From the NCBI GenBank assembly GCA_038496675.1, contig CM076650.1:24057601-24121600 (forward strand): a stretch of 64,000 bases of DNA. The letters run 5' to 3'. This document shows, one piece after another, positions 1-12,622 of the stretch (within the stretch, counting starts at the first letter, position 1; each line of letters opens with the position of its first letter). Made by a program: the position numbers and the translations under genes. The stretch is from Rachycentron canadum (taxonomy: Eukaryota > Chordata > Actinopteri > Carangiformes > Rachycentridae). The notes under the pieces are model-generated. The model was given only the letters and a program-made list of their open reading frames with translations. It was not told the origin of the DNA and did not search any database.

Positions 1-1
1 G

Positions 2-223
2 CGCAACGACCACCTGGCCAAGCACATGCGCACTCATGAGTCCCCGCCAGGACATGCGGAGGAGAGGCTCAATGGAGACGGCAGGATGGATAAGGGCTTT
101 GATACTACCACACCTCCTCAGTCATCCTCAAACGTGTCTGCGTCTGACACCACAGAGCCACCGCTGAAGCTGAAATGTGAGACAGATGCCTCAGTCTCCA
201 GTGTGACAGGGCAGTCCAGCTAA
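2..223 (+). CDS. C-terminal end of a C2H2 zinc-finger protein, Sp/KLF-like (partial)
   Basis: The frame is open from the window edge to a TAA at 221-223. Its first residues, RNDHLAKHMRTH, are the helix and His pair of a C2H2 finger. The DHL.KH pattern is that of the third finger of Sp/KLF factors, where RSDHL is usual; here the Ser is Asn. After the finger come about 60 polar residues rich in Ser, Thr and Glu, with no domain I recognise. This would be the last exon of a nuclear DNA-binding factor for GC/GT boxes. The Sp6/Sp7 subgroup has similar tails, but with one finger visible I cannot name the gene. Other C2H2 families remain possible. Confidence 0.55.
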   Translation, partial: RNDHLAKHMRTHESPPGHAEERLNGDGRMDKGFDTTTPPQSSSNVSASDTTEPPLKLKCETDASVSSVTGQSS

Positions 224-953
224 TTTCATCATTCACTAAAAGTTTAACATCTGTTCTCCTCTCTGTCATAGAGGTGTCACAGTGTTTGATAGAATAGAGA
301 AAAGAAGAAAAGTTTGGAGAAACTTTTACTGACGAAAGCGAGATACATGAAAGCAAGTACAAGTCTGTGGTCCTGTGAAAATATCAGCTGGGTTAACTCA
401 GTGATAACTGACTAATGTCACAACACAGAAAACTTCTGTGGATAAAACTTTATTCTGTGTTTACTAAAGGTGAAAGGTGGCTAAGGAGGCAACCGGGCTG
501 AAACTGCAGCTGGTTGCCAGACTTCAATTTGCTGCTAGAGCTGAAGTTCAACTGAAGGTGGCTTGTTCACGTGTTTACAATGACATCGATCAAATGTGTT
601 ACTAAGAGAGTCGGGGCAGTGTTTGCCTCTGATACCGTTTTCAAAGGTAGCGAGCCTTTGAACCAAGAGAAAGCAGACAGTAGAGATGTTTTCTTGTTGT
701 TTCAGACTGTCACCGTGTGAGTGTAGCCTACTGCGAAGTTGTGAAGAAACACTGGAATAAGATACAGCATTTTCTAATTATTTATGGGTCAGTAGCCATT
801 TGGAGCATTGACAGTACATACCACTAAACTGGGTGTGTGTATGGTGGTATGTACCTAATTAAGATGGTACATAAATGAAACTAAAGTACAAGCTAGACAG
901 TAATACTGTGCCTTGGCAGTGTCCTGTGATGCTCCACAATAATGTGACACTGT

Positions 954-1021
954 TATATAATATAATATAATATAATATAATATAATATAATATAATATAA
1001 TATAATATAATATAATATAAT
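954..1021. repeat. (TATAA)n microsatellite
   Basis: About 13 uninterrupted copies of the pentamer TATAA, with almost no interruptions. Such pure arrays are usually length-polymorphic. Confidence 0.95.
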
Positions 1022-3441
1022 GAAATTCTACAGACCATGAAGGCTGATGTTTGCCAAATATTGTGTGTTTATGTGGTCATTCCAGTTTTGATGACAATGA
1101 TCATCTAATAGGAGAATGTGAACATGCTAAGTTCTACTAATGATGTGAAAAGGGTAAACTCACAATTCAACACTAATTGAACCTGAGAAATTAAAAGTGG
1201 TTAAAACAGCAGGGAGACAGTGCCTTGACTCCTGCCAGAACAGAGGATAAAACTGGACATGGAGAGAAAATGCTGCCTGGCTAAATGAATCCTGGTTTCT
1301 GTTGTGGCTTGCTTACGACAGCGGCCATATCTGGCATAAACACGACTCCACAGATCCATCCTGTCAGGACAGGCTGAAAGTGACTGAAACTTCCAACACA
1401 AAAGCAGCATTTTATTATGTCATAGGTCCAAGAACGTACTTTAAGCCAGTGGCCTATGGAGTGCCAAAATTTAAAGCTGTGCTAGTCAGCATTGTTTAAA
1501 ATATTGGTTCAAATGACTGTAAAGTGACAAACTAACTATCATCAAGTACTGCAGTTGCTCTCATTTCCACTTTTAGCATATTTGAGCTTCTTGCTTGGTT
1601 ATGTGGCCCAAAACTTAACTGTTTTGTTGCAGTCTCACCCAGAGTGTGAATTATACGATGACAACTGGTCGGGGTGGGGTCAGTCCCATGCTTCAGTGAA
1701 CTGCGTGAAGTGTTACAGTTCTTACAGTGTCTTGTCTGTTCAACTAAACCTGTCAAATAAATGTAGTGGAGTATAAAGTACTAAATTTCCCACTGAAATT
1801 TCATGGAAGTATAAAATAGGGTAAAACAGAAATTCCTGAGAACTTGTTCTGATGTTGCCCCAAAAATGAATTGATCCTGTTTTTGTATCATAGATGCTCC
1901 AGAAAATCTTAAAGGAACTGACCTGAATTTCAGGCCTCATAGGAGAAGGAACCAGTCATCCTATCAATCCTATTTCTAGGTTTAGCGCAATAAGTAGCTT
2001 TATACATTTCTCCCAAATATCATCAGCTGGATAACTGTTGGCATGTTGGATCAAGCTGCGGTCCCAGTCGGGGCTCATCTCTCAACACATTTTATTAACG
2101 GATGTTGGTGTGTCAGACACTGCAGTTTTTCCATGCTCAACTCTGAAACTCTTGTATTGGATAAGCATGCAGAGAGAGACTGTGTTAGCAGCCTAGTAAA
2201 TGAAATAAAATGTAGTTGAACAACATGCGCACCAGACATTGTGTAGGTTATTTGTTCTGGATACTTAACATTCATAATCAATGCTGTATGATCAATAGTT
2301 CTATAGCATGCAGTGTGAGCAGCTTTACAGTTTAAACGACTATTAGGATGATGTATGTAAACCATCACAAACATTAGGCTGATATTTCTATTAATTAGGA
2401 TGCTTGCATAATTGGAGGCACATGATTGCTGTATTTATGTATAGAATATAAGAAATGGAAGATAGTGCTTAAACATCAACCAATTATTACATATTGACTA
2501 TTATTTTTTTGTTGATGTTATTATAGATAGACTTGTGATATTTTCCTTAATTGTGGTCAGTAGAACAAAATGGACAACTTTTCCAAATTGGTTGTTGTAG
2601 TAAATACTTTAGTTGTGTAATAAAATAAGTTCAAAAACATTAAATAAGTTAAGTATGATGGTGTAATAACATGTATTTAATCTATTATTGTTCTTTATTG
2701 AATAAAAATATATATTCTGTGTCCGTGTTGAACCTTTATCTACAGAAAAAGATAAGGGGACTTTACACTCTCAAAATAAGAAATCAGGAATCATCATCAT
2801 TCTTATTATAAATGTTATTAGTAGTTATTATTATGTTTCTTATATTATTAGTATAGCATATAATTATTGTGTATTGTAATAGTAGTTTTGTATGTTTTAG
2901 GCTGTAGACGACACCAGAATTTTCTATTCTCTATGATCCAGATTTGTAGAACTATGATTATTCTAAGTTGTTATTAGAGTAGCAGTTAATTCAGTGGCTT
3001 CCAGTTGAACGGCCCAGGGGATCCCAAGATTTGTGGGGCCACAAGAGGATTATAGAAGAAGAAACCAATTGTATATTTCTGTTACATTTTTTTTCTTGAC
3101 TTTTCTCTGTTGCTATGTTTTTTTTACTTTCGCCTCTTCAGGTCTTAAAAACACATGAAACTGAAGCACTGAGTTGATAACTTATATCCACAATATGGTT
3201 AAAAAGGGCTTATTTTTAAGGCATCACAAAAATAGGCCACATGCCAAAAGGCTGGGAGACAATGAGTCAAGGTTTTATAAAAATGTGGCAATCAGGGTCT
3301 CAGGGTTTCTTTAGAATTAGAAAAAAGAATTCCAAGATGAAAGCATGGATGACCCATGATGTATCTATGATACTTTTCAAAAGACTTTAACAACCCCCTA
3401 AACATGGAGATTTTCACAATTTCATTTTGTAATGTAATTGT

Positions 3442-4144
3442 CAGTGTTGGGAAAGCCACTTTGTAAGGATAGCATTACAAGCCACCAATGACTTCACATT
3501 GGAAGAAGTTGAATTATAGCTATAAAGCTATAGAAGAGAAATCTAGTGTAGTTAGCTAAAGCTACTTCGAAAAAGTTGCATTATTTTCTTTGTAAAAAAA
3601 AAAAAGGTGAATAAGAGAAGAAGATGAAGTTAAGAGTGTGTCTCATATGACATTTTAACAAAAACTACAATACAAAAAAGTCACATGACAGAAAAAAATG
3701 TCATTCAGTTGGATTAATTGCAAAAAGTGCCAATACTTATTACTATCTGAAAGTGCTGGAATGTCAGCTTTGGTTTTGTATGCAATAGCTTCCAAAGTAT
3801 GTCCGTGGTGATTCTCCCACAGACTGAGATTCGGGCCCATGGATTTTTTACATGCACTACACAAAGGTCAAGTATGTGGCGGCAGATGCCTGATGAAGGC
3901 AGGCCTACGGATGAAAGAAAAGGGGGCAGGGCAAATAACAGAAGCTGTGGAAAAATTAAAAAAAAAAAAATCAGGCCTATGGCCCAAACATTTTTCAAGT
4001 TTCAGTAGTTAATTTCACAAATATAGTAAAAAGTAATTAAACTACTTGAATCGCTAGATACACACATGAATATACATGTGAAAGCTTCTGCAAAATGTAG
4101 TAAAACTAGTTTAATTATATATAGTTCACTGCCCCAGAACACTG
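3442..4144. repeat. Possible non-autonomous hAT-like element with another insertion
   Basis: The left end reads CAGTGTTGGGAAAGCCACT. The reverse complement of the right end, near 4123-4144, starts CAGTGTT and continues with a similar GGGG-rich stretch. CAGTGTTGGG ends are common on small hAT elements of fish. I see no matching 8-bp target duplication, and the middle looks unrelated, so the boundaries are uncertain. Confidence 0.3.
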
Positions 4145-4432
4145 GTTGGCCTACACAAAACTACCAAGTCTTGTTGAGTCATATTTCATCTTTGTTTATC
4201 CACAACATGAGAAGGCTGTAATGTCGGAGCTTAAATTAGCCACGCGAAGGCACCATGAGCTGGAACCGGAAGGGGTATTACATAAAATAGGAAGTACTTT
4301 AAACACATCGCACATTCAGTAGCTCCTTTTTCCAGCTACCTTCAAACTTTCATTGTTCCACCTTTTATATCGCGAAAGGACAAATTAATCCAATATCATT
4401 TCTTGTTGGGCTGAACCGACGAATTTTTCAAG

Positions 4433-7311
4433 ATGGGGGGCGGTGATCTGGTGAGTATGAGCTATCTCTTAGGCGCTCTCACCAAATGTAGCTACTCATA
4501 ATAACAAACTACGTTCAGAATATGGGTTTTTAAAGATAATCGTTTCATTATTGGTTCCTACACAGACGTTATAAGCCGAGTTCAGTTCATCAATACTCAC
4601 TGGACCTTTACTATGATCCTGTTGTTTTTATAGCTACTACTAACGTAAACAGCTAAGCTAGGTTGGTTTGCGTTAGCTTAAAGTTAAGAAGAAGAAGACG
4701 TTTTCAGTTCATAGTAGAGGACTAATATTAGGCCAAATTATTCATTGACATCATGTAGAAATTTTCATTAAAATGTGCACTGTTAGCTAATGATCGCCTT
4801 TGTACTCTGAAGGCTCACATGGTGGAGGGTTGCACTGTTAAACCCACTCAGTATGATTCACACTAAATTCCTCACCTGATGGTTTTTGCTGATTCGGTTG
4901 TTTTCCCTTGTCTTCTGACAGAACCTGAAAAAGAGCTGGCATCCCCAGACTATGAAAAATATCGAGCGAGTTTGGAAAGCTGAGCAAAAATATGAAGCTG
5001 AACGCAAGAAGATTGAAGAGCTCCAGAAGGAGCTGAAGGAGGAACGAGCTCGAGAAGAAATGACCAGATATGCAGAGGACACGGGAGCTATCAAGTTAGT
5101 TCTCCCTAACATCACCAAGAACTGATTAAGACAAAAAATGTTGCATTTAAGTCATGTTGTACTTTCTGGTTTGATGACAGAAAGAAGGATGATCGCCTGG
5201 ACTGGATGTACCAGGGCCCTGCTGGTCAGGTGTCCAGAGACGAGTATCTGCTTGGACGTCCCATTGACAAGCAGATTACCGACCAATATGAGGAACCAGA
5301 GAGTGGTCCATCCGCTGAGACCGGTCTCCTGCCTGGGTCTATCTTCAACCCCACCACCCCAGCTTCCAACCTAGACCTGGCTGCCAAGATCAGGGAAGAC
5401 CCCCTTTTTGAGATCAGGTTAGTTTTGCGAAATATACACTGGAATGATGTTTTATCTTGGCAAAATAGTTCATATTTTGTTGATGTTCTTAAGGAAACGT
5501 GAAGAAGAAAAGAAGAGGGAAGTCTTGACTAATCCAGTGAAGATGAAAAAGATCAAAGAAATGGTAAAATTGCTATTTTGAATTAATGGAAAATGTATCC
5601 AACATTGTCATTTGTAATTGTATTGATTTTTATGGTGTCTGAAGAAATGTTATCATTTGTTTTTTTATGACTGTAAATAACCATTTTACTCATATATTTA
5701 TATGTATTGAACTTGTTAGCATTTTTCAGCAATGGTACCAATAACTTTATTAACACAGGATGTTAAGTTATGTTAAAAAAGTGGCAACAGGAACTTGTCA
5801 AGTATTTGTATTTTATATTTAAGCATAATTTGGTTGTCTCACAGCTGCGCCAGAATCTTGACAAGAAAGACAAGAAAAAGAAGAGGAAGAAGGAAAAAAA
5901 GGAGAAGAAGGGAGACAAAGAGAGGAGGAAGGAGAAGAAGCACAAGAAAAGGAGTTCAAGCTCAGATGAGGAAGATGAGAAAAAACACAGGTATGTGTTG
6001 AGATTATTATTCATCATTAACATGCAGTATATGTGTTGTTTATGAGTGTTCAACCAGCAAAGCATATGACACATATGTTAAAGGCCATGTTTTAATTATC
6101 CTCTTTGGTCTATTTTTAGGTCACATTCACGAGATGACTCCTCAGCAGACAACAAATCCCGTTCCCATCATCTTCCTGTCTACGGCCTACAGGTCAGTAA
6201 GGAGGAGATATGTAACCTGTTAGTTCAATGACTTGTTTAAATACTAATAGTTATTTTTTTGCTCTCAGCTCCCTGCTGGCAGACATCACTACTCAGCTCC
6301 CTCCAATCACTCAGGGCGCCGTGAGAGGAGCCGCTCCAGATCACCTCACAGAAACTACAGGGACAATCACTCTTCCTCCTCATCCTCACACAGAAGTGAC
6401 AGGAAGGTGGAGCCCAGAGCTTCCAGCCCACAGAGAGAGCGTTACCACAGGCAGCGGAACCACATATCTAAGTATGAGTTAACAGCACAGTTCAAATACT
6501 GAGCTACACTTTATTTTGATTGAAAAATAATTAGGTGCATGTGGAATTTTGCCAATTCATCTTGCCATTTTGCTGCTTTATAGTATTCAATCTTAAGCAC
6601 TCCCTTTAAAGTTGCCATGGTATAACAGTGTCACTAACTTTGACATTTTCTGCAAAAGCATATTGTTTTTAAAGCTGTACATACCAGTACATTTAAGTGT
6701 ATGAGCATGTGCCATGTATCTCAAAGTGCTGTTGAAATTCTGGCAGTACCACTGCAACTAAAGTTGAATTCCTCCACTTGTATTATTTGAGTTAAGGAGT
6801 TAAGAAATTGCTGTTTGAATAGTAACCTATTCTTCAGAGCATTGTCTCAATTACCACTCTCACTGTTTCTATTTGTCTGATGCAGGAAACTCTCTGCAGA
6901 AGATCTGGAGCGAAAGAGGCGGGAAATGATGGATGGGGCCAAGCAGAGGGAGGAAGATAGGGAGAATAATGTGAAGAGATACAAGAGACAAGATGAGCAG
7001 GAAAGGCAACTGGAACAAAATGCCAAGCACGACCACCACGCTGGCTTCATCCAGTGAGTTTCTCAGCAACATGAAGCTGTGACGCTCATGTTTTACGTCT
7101 CCTGTTCTGTCTAAAATGTACTAATAACGCTTACCTGCGTTTAATCTTTCTTGCATGTTTAATGTCCAGCTTGAATGACACTCCCTTTCTCTCTTGCAGT
7201 AACATGAAGTTGGAGAGTGCTGCCAGCTCCTCCTTAGAAGACAGAGTGAAGAGAAATATCCACTCCATTCAGAGGACACCGGCCTCCTTGGACAACTTCA
7301 TGAAGCGATGA
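4433..7311 (+). CDS. cwc25: CWC25 spliceosome-associated protein homolog
   Basis: Cwc25 joins the activated spliceosome in the nucleus and promotes the first transesterification. Coding exons: 4433-4450, 4922-5094, 5181-5417, 5494-5563, 5845-5990, 6120-6192, 6269-6471, 6886-7053, 7200-7311; 1200 nt, 399 aa (human about 425). All junctions keep phase with GT/AG sites. The first exon encodes only MGGGDL, the family's invariant N-terminus. Residues about 9-50 (WHPQTMKNIERVWKAEQ and the helix after it) are the CIR_N domain. Residues about 65-165 (WMYQGP, EYLLGRPIDK, ETGLLPGSIF, KIREDPLFEIR) are the Cwc25 core. A Lys/Arg-rich tract and an Arg/Ser-rich stretch (exons 5-7) follow, then the conserved tail KLSAEDLERKRREMM and LEDRVKRNI. 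The RS region diverges most. Nothing suggests a break. Confidence 0.97.
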
Positions 7312-7547
7312 AGACTCAGCACATTTATCACACAGTGTATGAACTGACTTGTAAAGAGTGTGTCATCCACTTGTTTTATTAGTTCTAGTTATATTCTAAT
7401 GAGACAGTGCCCCTTAAAGGTTCATATGATCTGAACCCTGTACAGTAAAATGTTTTGTTTTTACATTATAATAGCACCTGCTTTTACCTCAAAAGGTTTT
7501 TGTAATATATGTTTGTTACTTAGTGTACTCCTGTGAGAAGCAAGCGA

Positions 7548-7553
7548 AATAAA
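7548..7553 (+). promoter_or_regulatory. Poly(A) signal of cwc25
   Basis: AATAAA lies 237 bases after the cwc25 stop and is followed by a T-rich stretch, giving a short 3' UTR of about 260 bases. Confidence 0.75.
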
Positions 7554-8217
7554 AATATATTTCCAGATCTCCATTACTTTGTTTTTTTTTCCTGCTCAAA
7601 CCTCAGAGTATAAACCATCACACACCATCATAACCAAATGACTTCAGTGTTGTTGCGTGTGTCAGTCCTGTTATTAGGACAACGATTCACGATTCAATGC
7701 GCCGGTTAAAAAACTGATTTATATCACTCACAACCTCGTCCAGCGTGTGCTGCAAGATCATTTAGGCCATTACACACATTCAGTTTAACTTGCATAATGA
7801 CAATTGGATAAATATGAATAGGTGGTTGCCTGTGTCAGCTAAATATTTGTACTAACTGAATAAGTTTAGGTGCAGTTTGGGGAATAGCCACATTCCCCGG
7901 CTCACGGCTCTGGACGTGACAACACCAGCAAGAAACCTCCCGGTTTTAATTTCGCTTTAACACGCCTCAACCAAACTATGAGTGCGCCGTTTCACCCCGT
8001 GCATATCCTCCAATGACAGCAGCGTTTTTGTCCAACGAACGCTCATCCAGCCAATTACCTTTGTCAAAGCGATGACGTAGTAAAATCAGTTAGTCTCATT
8101 TTTGTGTTTCTAAATCGTGTAGTCACTGTGGGGAGCTAGCAGCCACACATAATAGCGGAGCACAAGTGTTGAGTTTGCAGGTTCTAGCACATAGAAATAT
8201 ACCACAACAGCGTCACA
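7554..8217 (+). promoter_or_regulatory. psmb3 promoter and 5' UTR
   Basis: This is the gap between the cwc25 poly(A) signal and the psmb3 start codon. Two CCAAT boxes lie at 8010-8014 and 8051-8055, and a CRE-like TGACGTA at 8073-8079, within 210 bases of the ATG. CCAAT plus CRE is common in housekeeping promoters; the role here is inferred. The far left part shows nothing else I can name. Confidence 0.5.
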
Positions 8218-10498
8218 ATGGTAAGAACATCTTATTTAAGATAATTTGTGTAAAGTCTGTTGTGTAGAATGATTTAAAATGAGGTAATAATGCGAACAGC
8301 TACAACAGCCCGGTTGAGCTATTGCTGTTAGCTCATACAAATCACTAGCATGCTCCATAAAGTTAGACAAAGTTCTCCAGACACGGATTTAACGCTAGGG
8401 TTAGGGTTTTACAAATGAGCACATTCCTCATAGATAATTCTATTTTAAGTGATGTTTTAGCCAACAACAGCCAGTGACACCCAGAAAGCTAAATGCTTAC
8501 GTAGACAAGCTAACGTTATAGCTTGAGCAGTAGACATCTTCCTGGACTCACTCCCACAACATTTTTCTCTCTTAGCCAAAGTCAATATTAAACCGTATTC
8601 AAGTTTGAGTCAGCATCAGCCAACGTATGATGAGACTCTTGATGAGCTGAAGTTTGTTTTCTACTGCCAGCAGCAGAATGGCATCCAGAGTCTGAGCAGA
8701 GTCATCAGCCATGTTTTTTCACATGAAAGATCATTTCCAGATATTCCATAACTACCATAACGACACCTTTTATTTTACTGACATGTTTATTGTTATTTCC
8801 ATTTCAAACATGTTTCCACGCGAAGGATGAAAGTAACGAAATGGACACGTACTTTATTTGCTTTTTAATGCATTATGTAATAATATAATGTATTTCACGT
8901 TATATTATATTATGTTTTGAACAAACATATTTTATATTATTTTATATATTATTATAATATTTATATATTATATTAAATGTTGCGCCCATACTTGCGGTGT
9001 GTTTCTTAGATGCAACTCAATTCTACTGTTGAGGTTTTTTACTTCTTGACTTGAACTGGCTGCATTAAATATCATATATAGGTAAATGCTTATTACAATC
9101 TCTATGAGCTCGAATTGACACATTGAAATTTCTTATTTTGTAATTTTCCCTAAATCGACTTCAGTAATGGAACTTTTGCTGGGAAGTTTTCTGTCAACAG
9201 TCAAATCTATTGATCTATTAATCGCTTCAACACTAACTGACTTACCTCTGTTCTTTCCATCTTTATCCAGTCTATTATGTCCTACAATGGGGGGGCCGTC
9301 ATGGCCATGCGAGGCAAGAACTGCGTGGCGATAGCAGCTGACCGGAGATTCGGCATTCAGGCTCAGATGGTCACCACAGATTTCCAGAAGATCTTCCCCA
9401 TGGGAGAGAGGCTGTATATTGGGCTGGCTGGACTGGCCACTGATGTTCAGACAGTGTGAGTGTGAATAATCTCAGTTTATTTTTCTATCAACATGACAGA
9501 GCGCTTCTTTCCCATGAAAACATACATTTTCTTTGAAGCTGTACTTTTATATCTTAACTAATTCTGTCAACAAGTTCATTAAACCACGCTTGTCTCAGAA
9601 AGCAAGTCAATAATAACAGATGTTGTTGATAATAGGAAGGGACCTTCTCTTTGATAACACTAGTGGTAACTGCATGTCTTTGCCTTGTGTGTAGGTCCCA
9701 GAGGCTTAAATTTAGACTGAATCTGTATGAGCTGAAGGAGGGTCGCCAGATTAAACCCAAGACCTTCATGAGCATGGTGTCCAACCTGTTGTATGAAAGG
9801 AGGTGAGTGAACTGAACTCAGATCACTTAGATTACTTGTGCTCAGATGTAAGGTAAAAGATGTGTAATCGTCTCATCAGGTTTGGGCCGTACTACATCGA
9901 GCCTGTGATCGCTGGACTAGATCCCAAAACCTTTGAGCCATTCATCTGTTCCCTGGATTTGATTGGCTGCCCCATGGTGACAGAAGACTTTGTTGTGAGC
10001 GGCACCTGCTCAGAGCAGATGTATGGCATGTGTGAATCTTTGTGGGAGCCGGACATGGTAAGCAGTGTGTGAAGTCTGAAGTCACATCTGTAGGTTGTTT
10101 GATCTTTGGTCTCTTAATGCCATTTAAGCCAAAGAAGTTACTTGTGAATGACACAACTTTCTTGTGCAGTATAAGTTTCAGCCACTCTGGCCACTGGCGC
10201 TCTATAGTTAGAATGAATTGAAAATCGTGACTTTGTTTGAGAAAAGTGTTTGATCACACAGGAACCAGAGGATCTGTTTGAGACCATCTCTCAGGCAATG
10301 TTGAATGCAGTTGACAGGGATGCAGTGTCTGGTATGGGAGTTGTTGTACATGTCATGTAAGTACAGTAATAACAAGCACGGTATACAGGGTTTAGGGTGA
10401 GGTGGAACGACAGGTTTGCAGTGATTGACAGATGTTTCTTCTTTGTCAGTGAGAAAGACAAGATCACCACACGAACCCTGAAGGCCAGGATGGACTAG
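8218..10498 (+). CDS. psmb3: 20S proteasome subunit beta type-3
   Basis: Beta-3 is a structural, non-catalytic subunit of the inner rings of the 20S proteasome in cytoplasm and nucleus. Exons: 8218-8220, 9271-9455, 9695-9802, 9880-10057, 10262-10356, 10450-10498; 618 nt, 205 aa, the same length as human. The first coding exon is the ATG alone. The protein starts MSIMSYNGGAVMAM and has no propeptide or catalytic Thr1, as expected for beta-3. The Ntn-hydrolase fold is clear (NCVAIAADRRFGIQAQ, YIGLAGLATDVQTV, CSLDLIGCPMV). The C-terminus ITTRTLKARMD is intact. It lies tail-to-tail with pip4k2b, 2.1 kb away. Identity is essentially certain. Confidence 0.99.
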
Positions 10499-10545
10499 AG
10501 CTTCTGTTTCTTCTCACACATCACCAACATGTTTTGTATAAAAAT

Positions 10546-10594
10546 AATAAAAAATGCTTGTACTTTTTTTTTCTTATTGATATTGTCCAATAAA
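10546..10594 (+). promoter_or_regulatory. Poly(A) signals of psmb3
   Basis: Two AATAAA hexamers, at 10546-10551 and 10589-10594, lie 48 and 91 bases after the stop. The 3' UTR is therefore very short. Confidence 0.75.
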
Positions 10595-12622
10595 TAGATT
10601 TAAACAGACAATACATGTCATGTTAAGAGCTTCTGTGTCCCTTTCTTTCCTCTTCTGTCTGCACCAAATCAAGGTCTCACATCTGGCAACAGAACTCAAT
10701 ATGCAAGAATTAAAGGAAGGTGATGGCAGCAGGGTTGGTTGACATGAAAATGAGTTGCTTTTTATGCACTGTTAGTAAACATGAGGAGCAGCTAGGTTTC
10801 TTTAAGTTTACCTCTTCATGGTTTGCGTGGCTCCAGACTAGTGACTCAGTGCAGAGGCATTCAGTTGTCTTTGAAACTATGCACGCAATGATCTGTGACA
10901 GCATCTTTTAAGACCAGTGCTTAAGTCAGGGTTGTGTTTAGCACTGACAACACAGGGAATAAAAATGTTTTTTCCTCATTAATTTTGCTTGGAATGAGGC
11001 TGGTAATTTCAAACAGTCCCATGTCATCCAGGAATGGTAGCTTTAACAACAAATTTTGACAAAGTTGACATCAGTGATCAAAAACAAGTATTAGATGTAG
11101 GAGTATGATTCAGCAACATACATTTAGAATTAGTAAAAAGCCTCAATAACTCCATTCCTCATGAAATCCTGCTTCACTACAACTTGTGTGTTCTCAAGGG
11201 AAAAACTTAACCCTATGTCTGGTACCTTCAACTGCATCTCATGGTCTTCTTGAGTGGGTGATGCTTCCTCAGTTGTCATGGAGATAGCATGGTTTAAAGA
11301 TCAAACTACTATTTTCAAAGTTTACTTATCCTGGAACATCTAAACACACCACCAAGCTGAGGAGAAGGCTACATATTCCCCAAATGTCCACTTATAGATG
11401 AAAAACATCTGTCTGGATGTAAATACATGTCTGAGTCTGCAGCGACAAATATTCATTAGCAGCACTTTATATAAGCTTTAATTAGACTTAAGCACAAACT
11501 GAAAATAAATGAATATTCACTGAAGAAGCACAGCCAAACAAAAACAAGATAAAACTCCCTTTAATATGCAATGAATCATTTTCAAGTAACCTTTTTTTCT
11601 AATGTCTGTTGGTAACAAAACAATACTGTATACAAACACAAAATTGCTACATTAATGTAAACAAGATATAAAAATGATCCTCATGGTAATAAAACAAGTA
11701 TTTGCTGCAGAATTCCCCTTTTAATGTCAATTTTTTTCTCTTTGACCGACCTCCACCAAGCTCACGGTTAAAATTTCAAAAATATTTAAAAACAATATGG
11801 CAACGCAACGTTCAAACACCAATTTTTTTTTTTCATTTTTTGTTTTAGTCATAACACTCAGATGCTAATTTTCAGTGGTTTGATGTTTCAGCTTACTGAT
11901 GGAGTCTCATGTACACATCAGCCATGCATTTTTGATATTGCATTCATTTACTTAATACACCATTATATATTAATGTGTTTATCCCCTGTCATTCCAATTT
12001 ATCATCAGTCCTTTATTTTGATGCTGAGTGAAGCCTGATGGAAACCGTCAAAAAGTTTGTCATGCAATCTGACCATTCTGCATCTGTGCGAGTGTGCGTT
12101 GTTTACATCTGTGTGTGTGTGTGTGTGTGTGTGTCTAATTGAAATCATAATAACAACAACATGAACAGGAACCGAAGAGACTTTACTAACGGACTGTTAA
12201 CCGCTGAAGCTGACACACTTGTTCAAGGCATTAGTGAGACAGTTTCCGTGCTGGCGTGAGGAGTAACAAGATGGCTGATGAGGACTGGGGCGCAGATAAA
12301 TAAGAACAAAAAGACAGGGAGATTATCGGGATGCTCCAAATTCAGTGAGGGGCTTCACAAGTTTTCCTTGCAGAGGATGAGACCCAGAGAGGAGGAGGTG
12401 GAGGTGGTGTGTTTCTATGGGAGAGTGTAACAGGCTCAGTGCATCCATCATGCCAGACTGGTCCTGGCTGTGGGAGGATACTGGTCAGTTCTTTTTAAGG
12501 GAGTTAGAGAGGTGGGGGAGGATGAACCTAGACTGTGGTGAGAGAGAAGAGAAATAAGTGCGTGGCCTTTGACAGATCTATGACAGGAAGTGAGTGGCTG
12601 GACTGGGAGATGGGAGATGAGT
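10595..12622. other. Convergent intergenic region between psmb3 and pip4k2b
   Basis: AT-rich DNA with no supported gene. The part next to 12623 is the pip4k2b 3' UTR; TTTATT at 12012-12017 is an AATAAA on the minus strand about 610 bases after its stop. A (GT)12 run lies at 12111-12134. I see nothing else in 10600-12000. Confidence 0.65.
12111..12134. repeat. (GT)12 microsatellite
   Basis: An uninterrupted GT run just beyond the pip4k2b 3' end. Confidence 0.9.

Larger units (their letters stand above)
224..4432. other. Intergenic region between the zinc-finger gene and cwc25
   Basis: AT-rich non-coding DNA of 4.2 kb. Its first part should be the 3' UTR of the zinc-finger gene; a candidate poly(A) signal AATAAA lies at 2701-2706. 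It holds a TATAA microsatellite and a possible hAT-like remnant (listed separately). The last 100 bases before 4433 are the likely cwc25 5' UTR and promoter. Open frames here are short and carry no recognisable domain. Confidence 0.7.

Noticed and set aside
5763..6074. 103-codon minus-strand frame rich in Ser and Phe
   Set aside because: It is the antisense of the Lys-rich exon 5 of cwc25.
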